Notes: generated by a model not told the origin, from the sequence alone. Counted from the first letter of the stretch, positions 1 to 8,249 are shown. The stretch: 10,317 nucleotides of DNA from Larix sibirica (GCA_004151065.3 NWUY0304726105.1:1-10317); one strand, 5' to 3'. Program-made: numbers and translations.

Positions 1-640
1 TGTATGTTGTGCTTGTCTATCTTTCAATGATCCTATTTTGTATATGGTTATTGTGATATAATGCAAATTGATTGAAGATCTAACATAACCATTCTTATTA
101 TATTAAAAATGTAACAATTGGGACAAGCCACGTAAGTGATTCTATGTGATTATTAATACAAATATTTACTAGCTTATAAAGAATATAAAAAAATTTAATA
201 TTCAATTATTTTTATAAAAATATATTATAACATCATCCTTATTAATTTAATATTTAATAATATAAATATTAAAAACATATATATATGATAACGTGAGCAT
301 TACATAAGACCCTGTACTAGCACATAGCTGGCTCCTGTGACCGTTAAGTCACGGAACAAAATATAATTTGTCGGAAGAAATTGAAAAAGTCATCAATGTT
401 GGCAAAAGCGGATTGAATCGTGATTAAATTGGTTCAAAGGTCTTGGCTGGGGCAGAGAAATTGGAAGTATATAATTAATTGATTGAGATGGATCATGGAC
501 TCCTCCGTGTGCCGGGCCCATCCATTTCAAAAAAATATTCTTCCTTCGTTCAATTACGACCGCTTTGAATTTAAATATGATATACGTAATGCTGCTCATG
601 TGCACTGTTCATTCTCACTAAACGTAATCATATCAGACAT
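1..640. other. AT-rich stretch, no gene seen
   Basis: Bases 160-290 are especially AT-rich with short ATATAT runs. No credible open frame, RNA gene or repeat pair was found. A minus-strand frame at 393-605 shows no domain. Confidence 0.6.
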
Positions 641-908
641 GTGAGCGGGCCAGGTTGTACAGTCTTTAATACCTGTAGACAGTGCATTGATATGGGCACT
701 GTGGATATCTGTGAGCCCATATCTGTTCTGCCGACAGTCACCGTCATTGAATATTGGATTCAAACTGGCTTTCATTGCTCTTTATTTCTGCGTCGGCTGA
801 CGTTGTTCATGACGTTCATGTGCCTGGATTTCCTAATATGTTTTCCAGCCAGCAAGCCAGCAGTACTTTTAGATGGAATGAGTTTGAAAAGGCCTTCCAT
901 AAGTATTG
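641..908. other. Moderate-GC stretch, no recognised gene
   Basis: The plus strand is open from 641 to 925, but the frame starts with GTG and its product has no familiar motif. The minus strand also has fairly long open segments broken by stops. It could be a decayed coding fragment or part of the element bounded by the GATCTGAAC..GTTGGATT repeats; I cannot tell. Confidence 0.4.
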
Positions 909-940
909 TTGATGCAGGGATCTGAACAGTTGGATTCGAA
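909..940 (+). repeat. Dispersed direct repeat of the foldback motif (first copy)
   Basis: These 32 bases (core GATCTGAACAGTTGGATT) match 1248-1279 at about 28 positions. A shorter relative, TTGAACTGTTGGATTT, is at 1215-1230. The three occurrences suggest a repeat family or ends of a degraded element spanning about 900-1310. Confidence 0.45.
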
Positions 941-1233
941 CCATTTTAACATTTAATGTGGTTGCTGTCCGGTATTGAATTATGGAGCAGTATAAGGGTT
1001 AACTAAAATGTCTCAGATTCACTCGAATCCAGTAAAGTAAGGATAGTTGAAATGACAATTTAGAGTGCTCAAATCCTAATTTTGGCCATCTGGATAGTTT
1101 TAAAATAGGGCATTTAATCTAGGAGAGACAATTACAATTGCTGAAATTGCAGAATTGTGGAAATAACAATTTCCAGGAACAAATTTGACCTCTTTCTGTC
1201 TTTTATCCTATGCATTGAACTGTTGGATTTGAA
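941..1233. other. Spacer between copies of the foldback motif
   Basis: No coding or RNA signal was seen. It may be the interior of a degraded element, because related motifs stand on both sides. Confidence 0.4.
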
Positions 1234-1313
1234 GTCATTTAATGCTGCTGATGCGGGGATCTGAACTGTTGGATTCCAAGTTCAAATCCAATGGTTCAGC
1301 AACATTAAATGAT
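1234..1313. repeat. Imperfect foldback (inverted repeat), MITE-like
   Basis: The left arm (CATTTAATGCTGCTGA at 1237-1252, then CTGAACTGTTGGATT at 1261-1275) pairs with the right arm (AATCCAATGGTTCAGC at 1285-1300, then AACATTAAATG at 1301-1311), with a few mismatches and a bulge at 1253-1260. The loop is about nine bases. It may be a remnant of a small non-autonomous DNA transposon, but no flanking duplication was identified. Confidence 0.4.
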
Positions 1314-1359
1314 CTGCTACAAGATGCTATTGCAGAGGACAAAAACTAATTGTTATACC

Positions 1360-1375
1360 AATCTAATTGAAGTTT
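1360..1375 (+). repeat. Left copy of the candidate SINE target-site duplication
   Basis: The 16 bases AATCTAATTGAAGTTT match 1487-1502 at 14 of 16 positions and sit directly before the SINE-like unit. Confidence 0.5.
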
Positions 1376-1376
1376 G

Positions 1377-1486
1377 TAGGCAGGATAGTTGGGGCAGTAG
1401 GCTCTGGCTGTCCCCCACCCAGGGTCAAAACCCAAGGACACCCTACATAATGCCTTCAAATGCATCAAATTTCTTTTTTTTTTTTA
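1377..1486 (+). mobile_element. SINE-like insertion with T-rich tail
   Basis: A roughly 110-base unit contains GGGGCAGTAGGC (near 1391-1402, A-box-like), then CAGGGTCAAAACCC (about 1421-1434, B-box-like), and ends in a long T run (about 1471-1485). It is bracketed by near-identical 16-base sequences at 1360-1375 and 1487-1502 (AATCTAATTGAAGTTT and AATCTAATTAGAGTTT). These look like a target-site duplication that has gained two changes. Short length, Pol III-like boxes, a T-tail and flanking duplications together fit a plant SINE. The family was not identified. Confidence 0.55.
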
Positions 1487-1502
1487 AATCTAATTAGAGT
1501 TT
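1487..1502 (+). repeat. Right copy of the candidate SINE target-site duplication
   Basis: The 16 bases AATCTAATTAGAGTTT directly follow the T-rich tail and match 1360-1375 except for a GA/AG difference. Confidence 0.5.
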
Positions 1503-2060
1503 ATTTATTTAAATGTTGTAATTTTCTTTTTGTCTTTTTTTTTTGGAATGTAGTAATAATTTTTTAATAAAAATTACACAATTCCAACAATTTTATATCA
1601 ACCATTCCAACGAATCCCAGTCAATCCAACTAAATGTCAGATGCAAATAGCTGAAAAAATAACAAACTACTCTATCCGAAGTTTGTCTAAACATTCTGCG
1701 ATTCTACTCTATATTTCTAGGTGAGATAACCAGTCAGGAATGAAATGGAATATTTTTGCTGTTAAATACAGTTAAAAAAATAAGTTTACATATAAAGAAT
1801 ATGCGATATATAATTAAATATGTTATAATTATCAAATTTATTTGTCATGGATTTCAAGTTGTAAACCTGTAACTAATAATATGATGATCAGTAAGGTTAT
1901 GGAAATAGGGAGTGCAGCCTTCTGTTAATGGGTGACTTGACTAGCGTAAGTTATAGTGGTGCACAAGTGTATGGATAGATTGGTTTGTGGTTGAAAGAGT
2001 TGTGTTTTTATGACATAAAAAATACTGGGATATGGATTAATTCTTTGTAGTACAATCAAA
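1503..2060. other. AT-rich spacer
   Basis: Poly-T runs occur near 1537-1550. No gene, RNA or clear repeat was recognised. Confidence 0.6.
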
Positions 2061-2228
2061 AGAGAAAGGGAGTAGGTAAAATCAATTTAAAGAAAGAAGT
2101 AGTAGGTTACTAATTAAGGAGTTGGACAAAAAATTAAAGAAGAGATAAAGATATAATTTTAGTTTTGTTAAGTTAATAAAATAAAATAAAGTTGTTTAGT
2201 TATCATTTACGTTGAAAAAAATGAGTAG
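2061..2228 (+). repeat. Outer direct repeat, copy 1
   Basis: This purine-rich stretch starts AGAGAAAGGGAGTAGGTAAA, and GTTGTTTAGTTATCATTTACGTTGA (2191-2215) lies near its end. The same order of blocks recurs at 3023-3157, where the copy is shorter by a roughly 30-base AT-rich insertion or deletion. It brackets the inner LTR-like pair. Confidence 0.5.
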
Positions 2229-2269
2229 TTTATGGATGCATTAATAGGATAGGTATGTTGACCAATTAA

Positions 2270-2410
2270 TGTAATATGGACTATGTCCACTAAAAAATAA
2301 GACTCACTAAGTAGTTAGCATTGAATAGATGTGAATTCCTATTAGGTAGTTAGCATTTGGTTAAGGTTTGTTCAGTAGCTATAAATAAGGATGGAGCCCC
2401 TGTATGTCAT
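2270..2410 (+). repeat. LTR-like direct repeat, copy 1 (3' part not matched)
   Basis: Shared blocks with 2647-2793 are CACTAAGTAGTTAGCA, TAGGTAGTTAGCATTTGGTTA, GGTTTGTT, a TATA-like GCTATAAATAAGGATGGAG and a following C/T-rich step. The start TG at 2270 is chosen by alignment with copy 2. After about 2405 the two copies diverge, so the 3' portion here was replaced or deleted. Confidence 0.45.
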
Positions 2411-2646
2411 CATGCATCACTTACCCATTCATGCGTCTTTATATGAGAGTTAATGTGAGCATTGGAACATGAAACCTTGGGTTATGGATGAGCTTCTTGG
2501 ACTACTTCATCATTGAGACCAACATTTGTACATGGAACCTTGGTTTCCTAGACTACTTCAACAATGCAATCAACATCTATACATGGGGACTTGGTTTATG
2601 GTTGTCCATCATCACTACAAGCATTGACAACGCTTCTGAAGGGGGG
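2411..2646 (+). mobile_element. Internal region between LTR-like repeats
   Basis: This short non-coding stretch contains a degenerate internal repetition: ACATG(A/G)AACCTTGG occurs at 2467 and 2530, and ACATGGGGACTTGG at 2581. It ends in the polypurine tract next to the second LTR-like copy. No primer-binding site was recognised at its left end, which is the main weakness of the retroelement reading. Confidence 0.35.
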
Positions 2647-2927
2647 TGAAATTGTGGGATCCACCATTAAATAAGGCCCACTAAGTAGTTAGCAATGAGT
2701 AAAAGTAATGCGGCCTCATTAACGAAATCCCACTAGGTATTTAACATTTGGTTATGATTAGGGTTTGTTAGGTAGTTATAAATAAAGATGGAGTCCTTGT
2801 GTGATCAAGTATTGGGATATTATTGTATTGGAGACTAGATTATTGTGAGGTTTCCCCTTAAGAGGCAAGTGAATAGCGGTTGATCCTTCCTTAAAAATAT
2901 CACTGTACAATGTTGCCCTACCTTACA
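2647..2927 (+). repeat. LTR-like direct repeat, copy 2, preceded by a polypurine tract
   Basis: It begins TGAAATTGTGGGATCC right after the purine run GAAGGGGGG (2638-2646), the arrangement seen at the 3' LTR of plant Copia-type elements. A TATA-like TTATAAATAAAGATGG (about 2778-2793) would fit the LTR promoter. The end at TTACA (2923-2927) is a guess from the TG..CA rule. No reverse transcriptase, integrase or gag frame lies between the copies (only about 240 bases), so a terminal-repeat retrotransposon in miniature or a deleted element fits better than a full one. Confidence 0.45.
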
Positions 2928-3022
2928 GGTTTTTATCAAGGATGTATAAAAGTTTTCTTGAATGTCTATTTTTGGAGCATCTTAACACTAAGGATCATTA
3001 CCAATTACCCCCACATATAAAT

Positions 3023-3157
3023 AGAGAAAGGGAGTAGATAAAGGGATTTTAAAGAGAGAGAGAAGTAGGTACATTAAGACTTGATTAGTGGAGTTCAACA
3101 AAGATTAGGAGAAAAGTTGTTTGGCTAATCATTTTAGGTTGACAAAAAAGTAAGCAA
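3023..3157 (+). repeat. Outer direct repeat, copy 2
   Basis: It matches 2061-2228 in order, from AGAGAAAGGGAGTAGATAAA to GTTGTTTGGCTAATCATTTTAGGTTGACA (3117-3145). The divergence is considerable, so the duplication is old. Confidence 0.5.
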
Positions 3158-3936
3158 TGTGCCATGGCACTTTTAAAAGTCGTAGGGTTCATGTATCTCA
3201 TTCAATCTACTAAATGTTGGGGTAGTAAGGGAATAGGACCAAGATTGAGTTGGATATGGGATATATGACAACTTCTTCCAATTGAGTAAACTCTATAATT
3301 AGAAATGCAATACACCTATGGGTTTCATAATGAATATAGGATCCCAAAATATAAAGATATATACATAGACAATAATCTATAATTGATCTCATACAAACAT
3401 AAATATAAGAAAATGAAGCGTTGTTATCATCCAGACTTCATATTACATAGTTCACATATATGTTGACCACTAGATATGTGATGGCCAACTTTCATCCTTA
3501 GCTAGTGAAAATAAACTTGCCTTGCCCAAGATGAGAGCTAATGCTATAAGGATATTAAACTCCAAAATAATTCAAAATGAAAATAGAAATCAATCTCAAT
3601 ATGTAAGCCTTGGTCATAGATTCAAAATTAAAAGAAATAATCATTATTAAAAATTGAAAAGAAAGCTCAAAGATATTAGCAACAACATCATAAGATTACA
3701 GGAAATTTGAGAAAGAAAAAAATTTCAAGATTAAAGATTTTAGCCACTTCCATGTCATATTAAAAGAACTAATAGAAATGCTCTAAATTTTAAAAGAGAT
3801 GCAAATTATTTATTTTGGAAGGAAATAAAGTAAGCACATTTTTGACATATTTTCAGTTTATTTCAATGTGGGGCTACAAAAATGGGGCGGGGTGGAATTT
3901 GGAAACTAGTACAATTATAAAACAAATGACAATTAC
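3158..3936. other. AT-rich spacer
   Basis: A 60-codon minus-strand frame at 3210-3392 has low-complexity hydrophobic content and no recognisable domain. Nothing else was supported. Confidence 0.55.
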
Positions 3937-4080
3937 AATAATATAATTAAATGTTTTTGCAATTTATTTGTTTTATTTAATTAATAGTGAAAATAAAATT
4001 ATATTTATAATAATATAAATAAATGTTTTTGCAATTTATTTGTTTTATTTGATTAATAGTGAAATTAAAATTATATTTAT
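3937..4080 (+). repeat. Two-copy 72-base tandem repeat
   Basis: Units 3937-4008 and 4009-4080 align without gaps and differ at three positions. The core is ATGTTTTTGCAATTTATTTG followed by TTTTATTTRATTAATAGTG. At about 96% identity it is a fairly recent local duplication in otherwise AT-rich non-coding DNA. Confidence 0.9.
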
Positions 4081-4833
4081 AGACAAAATGTCACATAAAA
4101 AGCATTTTATTCATCAAAATCCAACACTCAATAAAACAACAAAATAATCTCAACAACCAAAAAAACATACAGTTAACATATCTTACACAAAAATATAAAG
4201 AAAATAACCAAAACACTTTATAATAACATAATCAAAGTCCAACCTAATTACGATATTTAAAGGTATTAAAAGTGTAAAAATAGAAAGAAGGAAAAAAAAA
4301 TTAAAAAACAATATGAAAAAACGAAACTAATAACAATAAGATCTCTATATTTTAGCACAAGTTTCATATACACTTCAAGGTACCCAACATCACCCCACTG
4401 GACTTCTATAGTACCCTCCAAATCATGGTAAGAAAGAGAACAATCAAAGACAAAATAATTGCATTTTTTTGGATTTCTGTCATATTGCAACATAAAATCC
4501 ATTTTCAACCTAATACAAAAGGAAAATCCCATTTAAACTGTCATATTGAGTTATCTTATTTCTAATTTTGATTATAAATTAAAACCTCCTATGCATATGG
4601 TAAGTTAATCATGTTTACAGAGATGAGTTGTAAAGCCATCGTCATATATGATCAATCTATTTTTTTGGTAATTAAGTGAGAGGCTCCATGATCTTCATAG
4701 CAAAGCTGCTAACGATGGGGTTTGCGATATATATATATATAAATAATTAAAAACCACAAATACAAGTTGATGATATATCCATCATCTTCTGCCAAACCTG
4801 CACCAAATGCAGTGATTACTAATATAGCTACCT
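4081..4833. other. AT-rich spacer with an AT dinucleotide run
   Basis: A short (AT)n microsatellite lies at about 4728-4741. The minus-strand frame at 4266-4532 has an ATG and 88 codons, but it ends in a phenylalanine/leucine tract from A-rich DNA and matches no family I know. Confidence 0.5.
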
Positions 4834-4983
4834 TTAAAGTTGTGGTTGATGTGCTAACAATATTTGATCAGCCAGACATCCAAGTTTGAAGTTCGTGTAC
4901 AATATTTCCAACAAGAGATCAGGATTGTCCTCAGTGAATTCAATGGATAAGTTGAATCCCTGAAGCCACGGATATAGTAATAG
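4834..4983 (-). other. Short unrecognised open frame in the 3' flank of the receptor gene
   Basis: On the minus strand a stop-free run of 49 codons, without its own ATG, reads protein-like (for example GFNLSIEFTEDNPDLL) and ends in TAA. An AG acceptor-like site (GTGGCTTCAG) lies at its start, and two donor-like sites (GTATGTG, GTGAGT) lie at 5047-5038, just past the receptor stop. It may be a 3' UTR exon, a gene fragment or chance. Confidence 0.2.
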
Positions 4984-5067
4984 TTATAAAAGCTAGTCTC
5001 AATCCATGGCATTCTATCAAGACATTGAGTCATGGTTACTCACATACCATCCTGTGGATCCACTACA

Positions 5068-5639
5068 CTATGAAGAAGCTGAATGTTCCTTGACCTCCTC
5101 AATCATCCTCAAAACCTGCCTCATTGTTGGCCTTCTTTCTGGAGATGGAGCTAGACAGGCAACTGCTAAATCTAGGAGTATTATCAGCTTATCCTCAGGG
5201 GTCTCAGTGGAGGAGACAGAGCCATCAATAGCACCAGATTCAAGTTCTTCTGCTCGAACATAATGAACCCATTTTTGTAGATCCATGGCTTGTCCATTGA
5301 GGATGGACTGCAACGGGATCTTGCCAGTAAGAAGCTCAAGTAAGAGTACTCCAAAGCTGTAGACATCTGATTTGGGTCCCATTCTCTTGTCAGATTTGAT
5401 AAATTCAGGGGCTTTGTAGACTAAGAGGGCTGTGTCCTCAGATTGCTCAGTGTCAAACACTGTAAGGCCATAGTCTGTAATACAAGCTTCAAAATCCCCT
5501 CCTAGTAGAACATTGGTAGATTTGAGGTTACCATGAATTAATCTGGATGCCTGGTGCAGGTGGGCCAAGCCACGGGCTACATCTTCAGCAATCTTGAAGC
5601 AGGAGGTCCAGTGCAGAGGCTTCCCCATTGATTTTGAAC
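5068..5639 (-). CDS. Exon 2: kinase-like C-lobe and C-terminus
   Basis: The exon starts after the acceptor TTTCTCAG. Joining its first two bases to the last base of exon 1 restores Gly452 and the family-typical junction LIHGSKSMGKPLHWTSC, which fixes the splice. Visible kinase features are the helix KIAEDVARGLAHLHQ (467-481), the catalytic loop IHGNLKSTNVLL (486-497) with N489 in place of the catalytic Asp, TDYGL (506-510) in place of DFG with the Asp kept, YKAPE (526-530), KSDVYSFGVLLLELLTGK (541-558) and ERRPTM (619-624). The frame ends in TAG after EEVKEHSASS, so the polar tail that I recall in some relatives is short or absent. The downstream ATG inside this exon (residue 456) is an internal Met and not a start. 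Confidence 0.93.
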
Positions 5640-8228
5640 CTGAGAAACCAGTAAAAATAACATATATCAGACATGGAATTCTACATACAAAGTCGCCTCT
5701 TTCAATTAGATGACATTATAGGTATATGAATCCAGTGTAATTCAATGATCCCCGTTAGCTTTACATGCAATCTTTATTGAAAGGTTAAACCTTCAAAGCG
5801 TTGGTCTTGAAAGGCCTTACGAGCTTGGTCCTGACTAAAAGTTCAATCCTCCTTGGCCAGTTAAGGTTTTGCTAGTGAAGTATTTTCTGGGTTGATTGTG
5901 ACAAATCAAGCAGTCCATTGCCTTGGAAAATCGGAGATGCTTTGCATAAACAACCATCATGGACCATGATAAACCTTTCTCTTCTCAAATCATCACCTCA
6001 AATTATGTTTTCTCGTAATTTTCTAAAAACATCCATATTCATTGTAGTTTCATATCAGTGTTTTAAATATAGAATCTGAAAGTCATGTTATGAGAAAAGG
6101 ATTGCTTTTGACAACACCAGATGGGTTTTAAACACATTGGCAACTGTTTAAATCCTGAGTCAGTTATACATAGACCGCAATCGAGCTGGGAAAAATCTTG
6201 AGTTTTATTTGATTAACTTGTTAAAAACCAAATTTCTAATATTTAATGCAAGATTTTATTATGTAACTAAATTGTGTATAGATGGAATTGAAATAGATAT
6301 CAGTGTCCACTAGTAACTAAACTGAGTTAATGGGACTAGAATTTCTCTGGTAGACTCTAAGAGAAAAGAAAAGAAATAAACAAGCAAGCCCAAATGAAAC
6401 ACAGAAAGAAAGCCATATAGATCCCCTTCAAGTTCAAACGAAACCTAGAAAGGGAGACAGAGATGGCCAAATGATTGATGGGAGGGAACACAAAGAGCTC
6501 CCAAACCCAGCTCCTGAGGCCAAAGAACCTGTTACTAGTTGTGATGTGTAATGTGAAGTTGAGTTGGTATGATCTAGTAGATCACAAAGCACAGAGGGAG
6601 ACTGCTAAGTTATTTATTTCTATCAAGTAGTCTAATCCGAGGCTGGTCTATTTAATGTTAAGCTGGTATATTCAACACAATTGCAGTTGGTCAACGTAGG
6701 TTAGGAGCAGTAGTAAAGATCTTGGGTTCTCATGGATGAGACCAATGTTCAAACCGCATGGAGGGCATGAGTGGTTATCAAGTTGAGAAACAAAAATTGT
6801 TTGCCAAATAAAATGATTCTACTTCTATTTCTACATCTTGAAGAGCAGGCATTTAGAAAGAATAATGCACATACCGTGGATGAGAGAAAAGAGACTTCCA
6901 TTGGGGTAGTTATCATAGACAAGAAGCCTCTCCTCCTTGGCCTGGAAATAAGCTCTGAGAGAAACTATATTTTGGTGTCTGAGCTTGCCCACCATCTCCA
7001 TGTGCCTCTCAAATTCATCCCTACTTATCTTGTTAGAATTCTTCAATCTCTTCACAGTGACAGTCGTTTTGTTCTCCATCAGAGCCTTATAAGTAGTCCC
7101 CAGCGTGCCCCTCCCCATAATTTCAGCAGATGCACGGAGCAGATCCTCCAAAGTGTACATCTGAGCTTCCCCACCGCAGAACATAAGAACCCCACTCTTC
7201 TGCTGCTCAGATTGAAGGCGCTTAGCAGCTGTATTAAAATAATACTGATCAGAGCCAGTCTCCTCGATCGAAAGCTTCTCACCTGCAACCTTTTCAGCCT
7301 CATCCCCAGGCTTCTGCTGTATGTACCTCTTGCCATAAAAGACCACAATGAACAACATGGCCATCAACCCGACAATGGATCCCACAACAATTCCTGCTAT
7401 CTTTCCCCCATTTAGCCCTTCATGCCTCTCAACAAATGGGCTAACAGATTGCTCCATTGGCAAGCCCTTAATAACAGGACCTGGAGAAGGGGTCACTACT
7501 GTGTTCAGCACGCAGGGCTTGGGCAATGGGCGCCCACAGAGCCCGGGATTTCCTGAGAACGAAGAAGCACTGAACATAGCCAAAACTGTAGTAGCAGGTA
7601 TTCTTCCATCGAGCTGGTTATTAGAAACATTGAATACTCTCAGGCCAGACTGATTAAAACTAGGAACAAGACCTTCCAAACGATTGTTCTCCAACTGCAG
7701 AGCGTACAATCTCTCAAGCCCAACGAAGGAATCAGGTATTTCATCAGTCAAGAAATTATTTGAGAGATCAACGATCTTCAGACGATGGAGACCAGGAAGA
7801 GACCTGGGAATTGTACCCGTGAACATGTTATGATCCAAAAACAAGTTTTTCAGATTGCTTAGGCCTGTTAAATCGGGAATGGGTCCTCTGAGTGAGTTCC
7901 CCTTGAGGCTGAGGACCCGCAGTTGGTCCAGCTTATTCAAGCTGTTCTCTGCAAAAGTACCGTTGAGATTCATATATTCCAGTACCAGCTTGGTGACTCG
8001 ACCCTCAGACGTGCACCCCATGACTCCATTCCATTTGCAATAATTTATGCCGGATCTCCACTTCGAGGCCAATCTGTGCCCGGGATCTGCATATACCTTG
8101 AATCTCAGAAGCGCAGCAGCGTCTCGCGGTATTTTACCATGAACAGCAGACACAACTACAGAGTGCTGCAATATAAATAGCGCAACCAAGAAGAGCTCTG
8201 TCATTGTTTTCAGCTTGTAGAACTCCAT
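5068..8228 (-). CDS. LRR-III receptor-like kinase, predicted inactive (two exons, joined 8228..6875 and 5639..5068)
   Basis: Splicing two reading frames gives one 641-residue protein, usual for LRR-III receptor kinases (about 600-700). It should sit in the plasma membrane, with the N-terminal LRR domain outside the cell and the kinase-like domain inside, passing on a signal by binding partners rather than by phosphorylation. The order is signal peptide (about 1-28), LRR N-cap (34-72), five or six LRRs (77-220), cysteine C-cap (C231, C239), transmembrane helix (about 277-298), juxtamembrane motif LEDLLRASAE (360-369) and kinase-like domain (about 370-635). The start ATG has a good context (A at -3, G at +4), and an in-frame TGA lies nine bases upstream. 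The glycine-rich loop, the lysine (K393) and the APE motif are kept, but HRD is HGN (487-489), so the catalytic aspartate is missing. Motif memory places it near Arabidopsis At1g60630/At1g10850; the exact orthologue is not established. No other gene is recognisable nearby. Confidence 0.93.
5640..6874 (-). other. Intron of the receptor kinase gene (1,235 bases, phase 1)
   Basis: The donor is G|GTATGTGC and the acceptor is TTACTGGTTTCTCAG|G, read on the minus strand. Both are strong plant consensus sites, and the pyrimidine-rich run before the acceptor is evident. One phase-1 intron just before the PLHWTSC segment is, as I recall it, the usual place for LRR-III genes. No coding region is evident in the intron. 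It contains a tRNA-like motif near 6700-6780, listed separately. If the intron is retained, translation runs on from Gly452 for 13 codons and stops at 6831, giving a 465-residue protein with no kinase C-lobe. Confidence 0.92.
6700..6785 (+). repeat. Possible tRNA-derived SINE relic in the intron
   Basis: An A-box-like stretch (TAGGAGCAGTAGTA, near 6702-6715) is followed about 30 bases later by a good B-box-like GTTCAAACC (6747-6755). This order and spacing fit the internal Pol III promoter of tRNA-derived plant SINEs. No T- or A-rich tail or target-site duplication was made out, so the element's ends are unknown. It lies antisense to the gene. A tRNA gene is unlikely because no acceptor stem was found around the motifs. 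Confidence 0.35.
6875..8228 (-). CDS. Exon 1: signal peptide, LRR ectodomain, transmembrane helix and kinase N-lobe
   Basis: This exon encodes residues 1-451 and the first base of codon 452. A hydrophobic stretch (about 11-28, ending VVVSA) is a signal peptide; a second in-frame Met at residue 9 would keep it too. The LRR N-cap ends in a CxWxGV-type motif (C64, W66, C72, with one extra residue before the last Cys). LRRs with LxxLxLxxNxLxGxIP spacing begin near residues 103, 126, 150, 174 and 196, after a first irregular repeat at 77-102. Candidate extracellular N-glycosylation sequons are at N89, N192 and N200. The C-cap is C231 to C239, followed by a Pro/Ser-rich stalk. The helix at about 277-298 is followed by a basic GKR stop-transfer. 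The kinase N-lobe shows GRGTLG (372-377) and VTVK with K393. The usual alpha-C glutamate seems to be His (H409, in the ERHMEMVG stretch), as I recall for related LRR-III proteins. The exon ends at CAC-G before the donor GTATGT. Confidence 0.93.
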
Positions 8229-8249
8229 GATTTCTCAAATGTAGGCTGG

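Noticed and set aside
641-925. 94-codon plus-strand frame as a gene
   Set aside because: It opens at GTG, has no recognised motif and runs into a dispersed repeat.
1309-1497. 62-codon plus-strand frame
   Set aside because: It runs from the foldback through the SINE-like unit and ends in its T tail.
4266-4532. 88-codon minus-strand frame
   Set aside because: Low-complexity hydrophobic end from A-rich DNA and no known family; chance is the simpler explanation.
5006-5263. Plus-strand open frame
   Set aside because: Antisense shadow of receptor exon 2.
5068-5628. Stand-alone kinase gene starting at the Met at 5628
   Set aside because: The upstream acceptor and phase match to exon 1 restore the full family-typical sequence, so this Met is internal.
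6771-7415. 214-codon plus-strand open frame
   Set aside because: Mostly antisense shadow of receptor exon 1; the opposite strand has clear kinase and membrane motifs.
7079-8180. Further open frames at 7079-7348, 7348-7653, 7855-8043 and 7923-8180
   Set aside because: All lie within receptor exon 1 in other frames or on the other strand and show no domain of their own.
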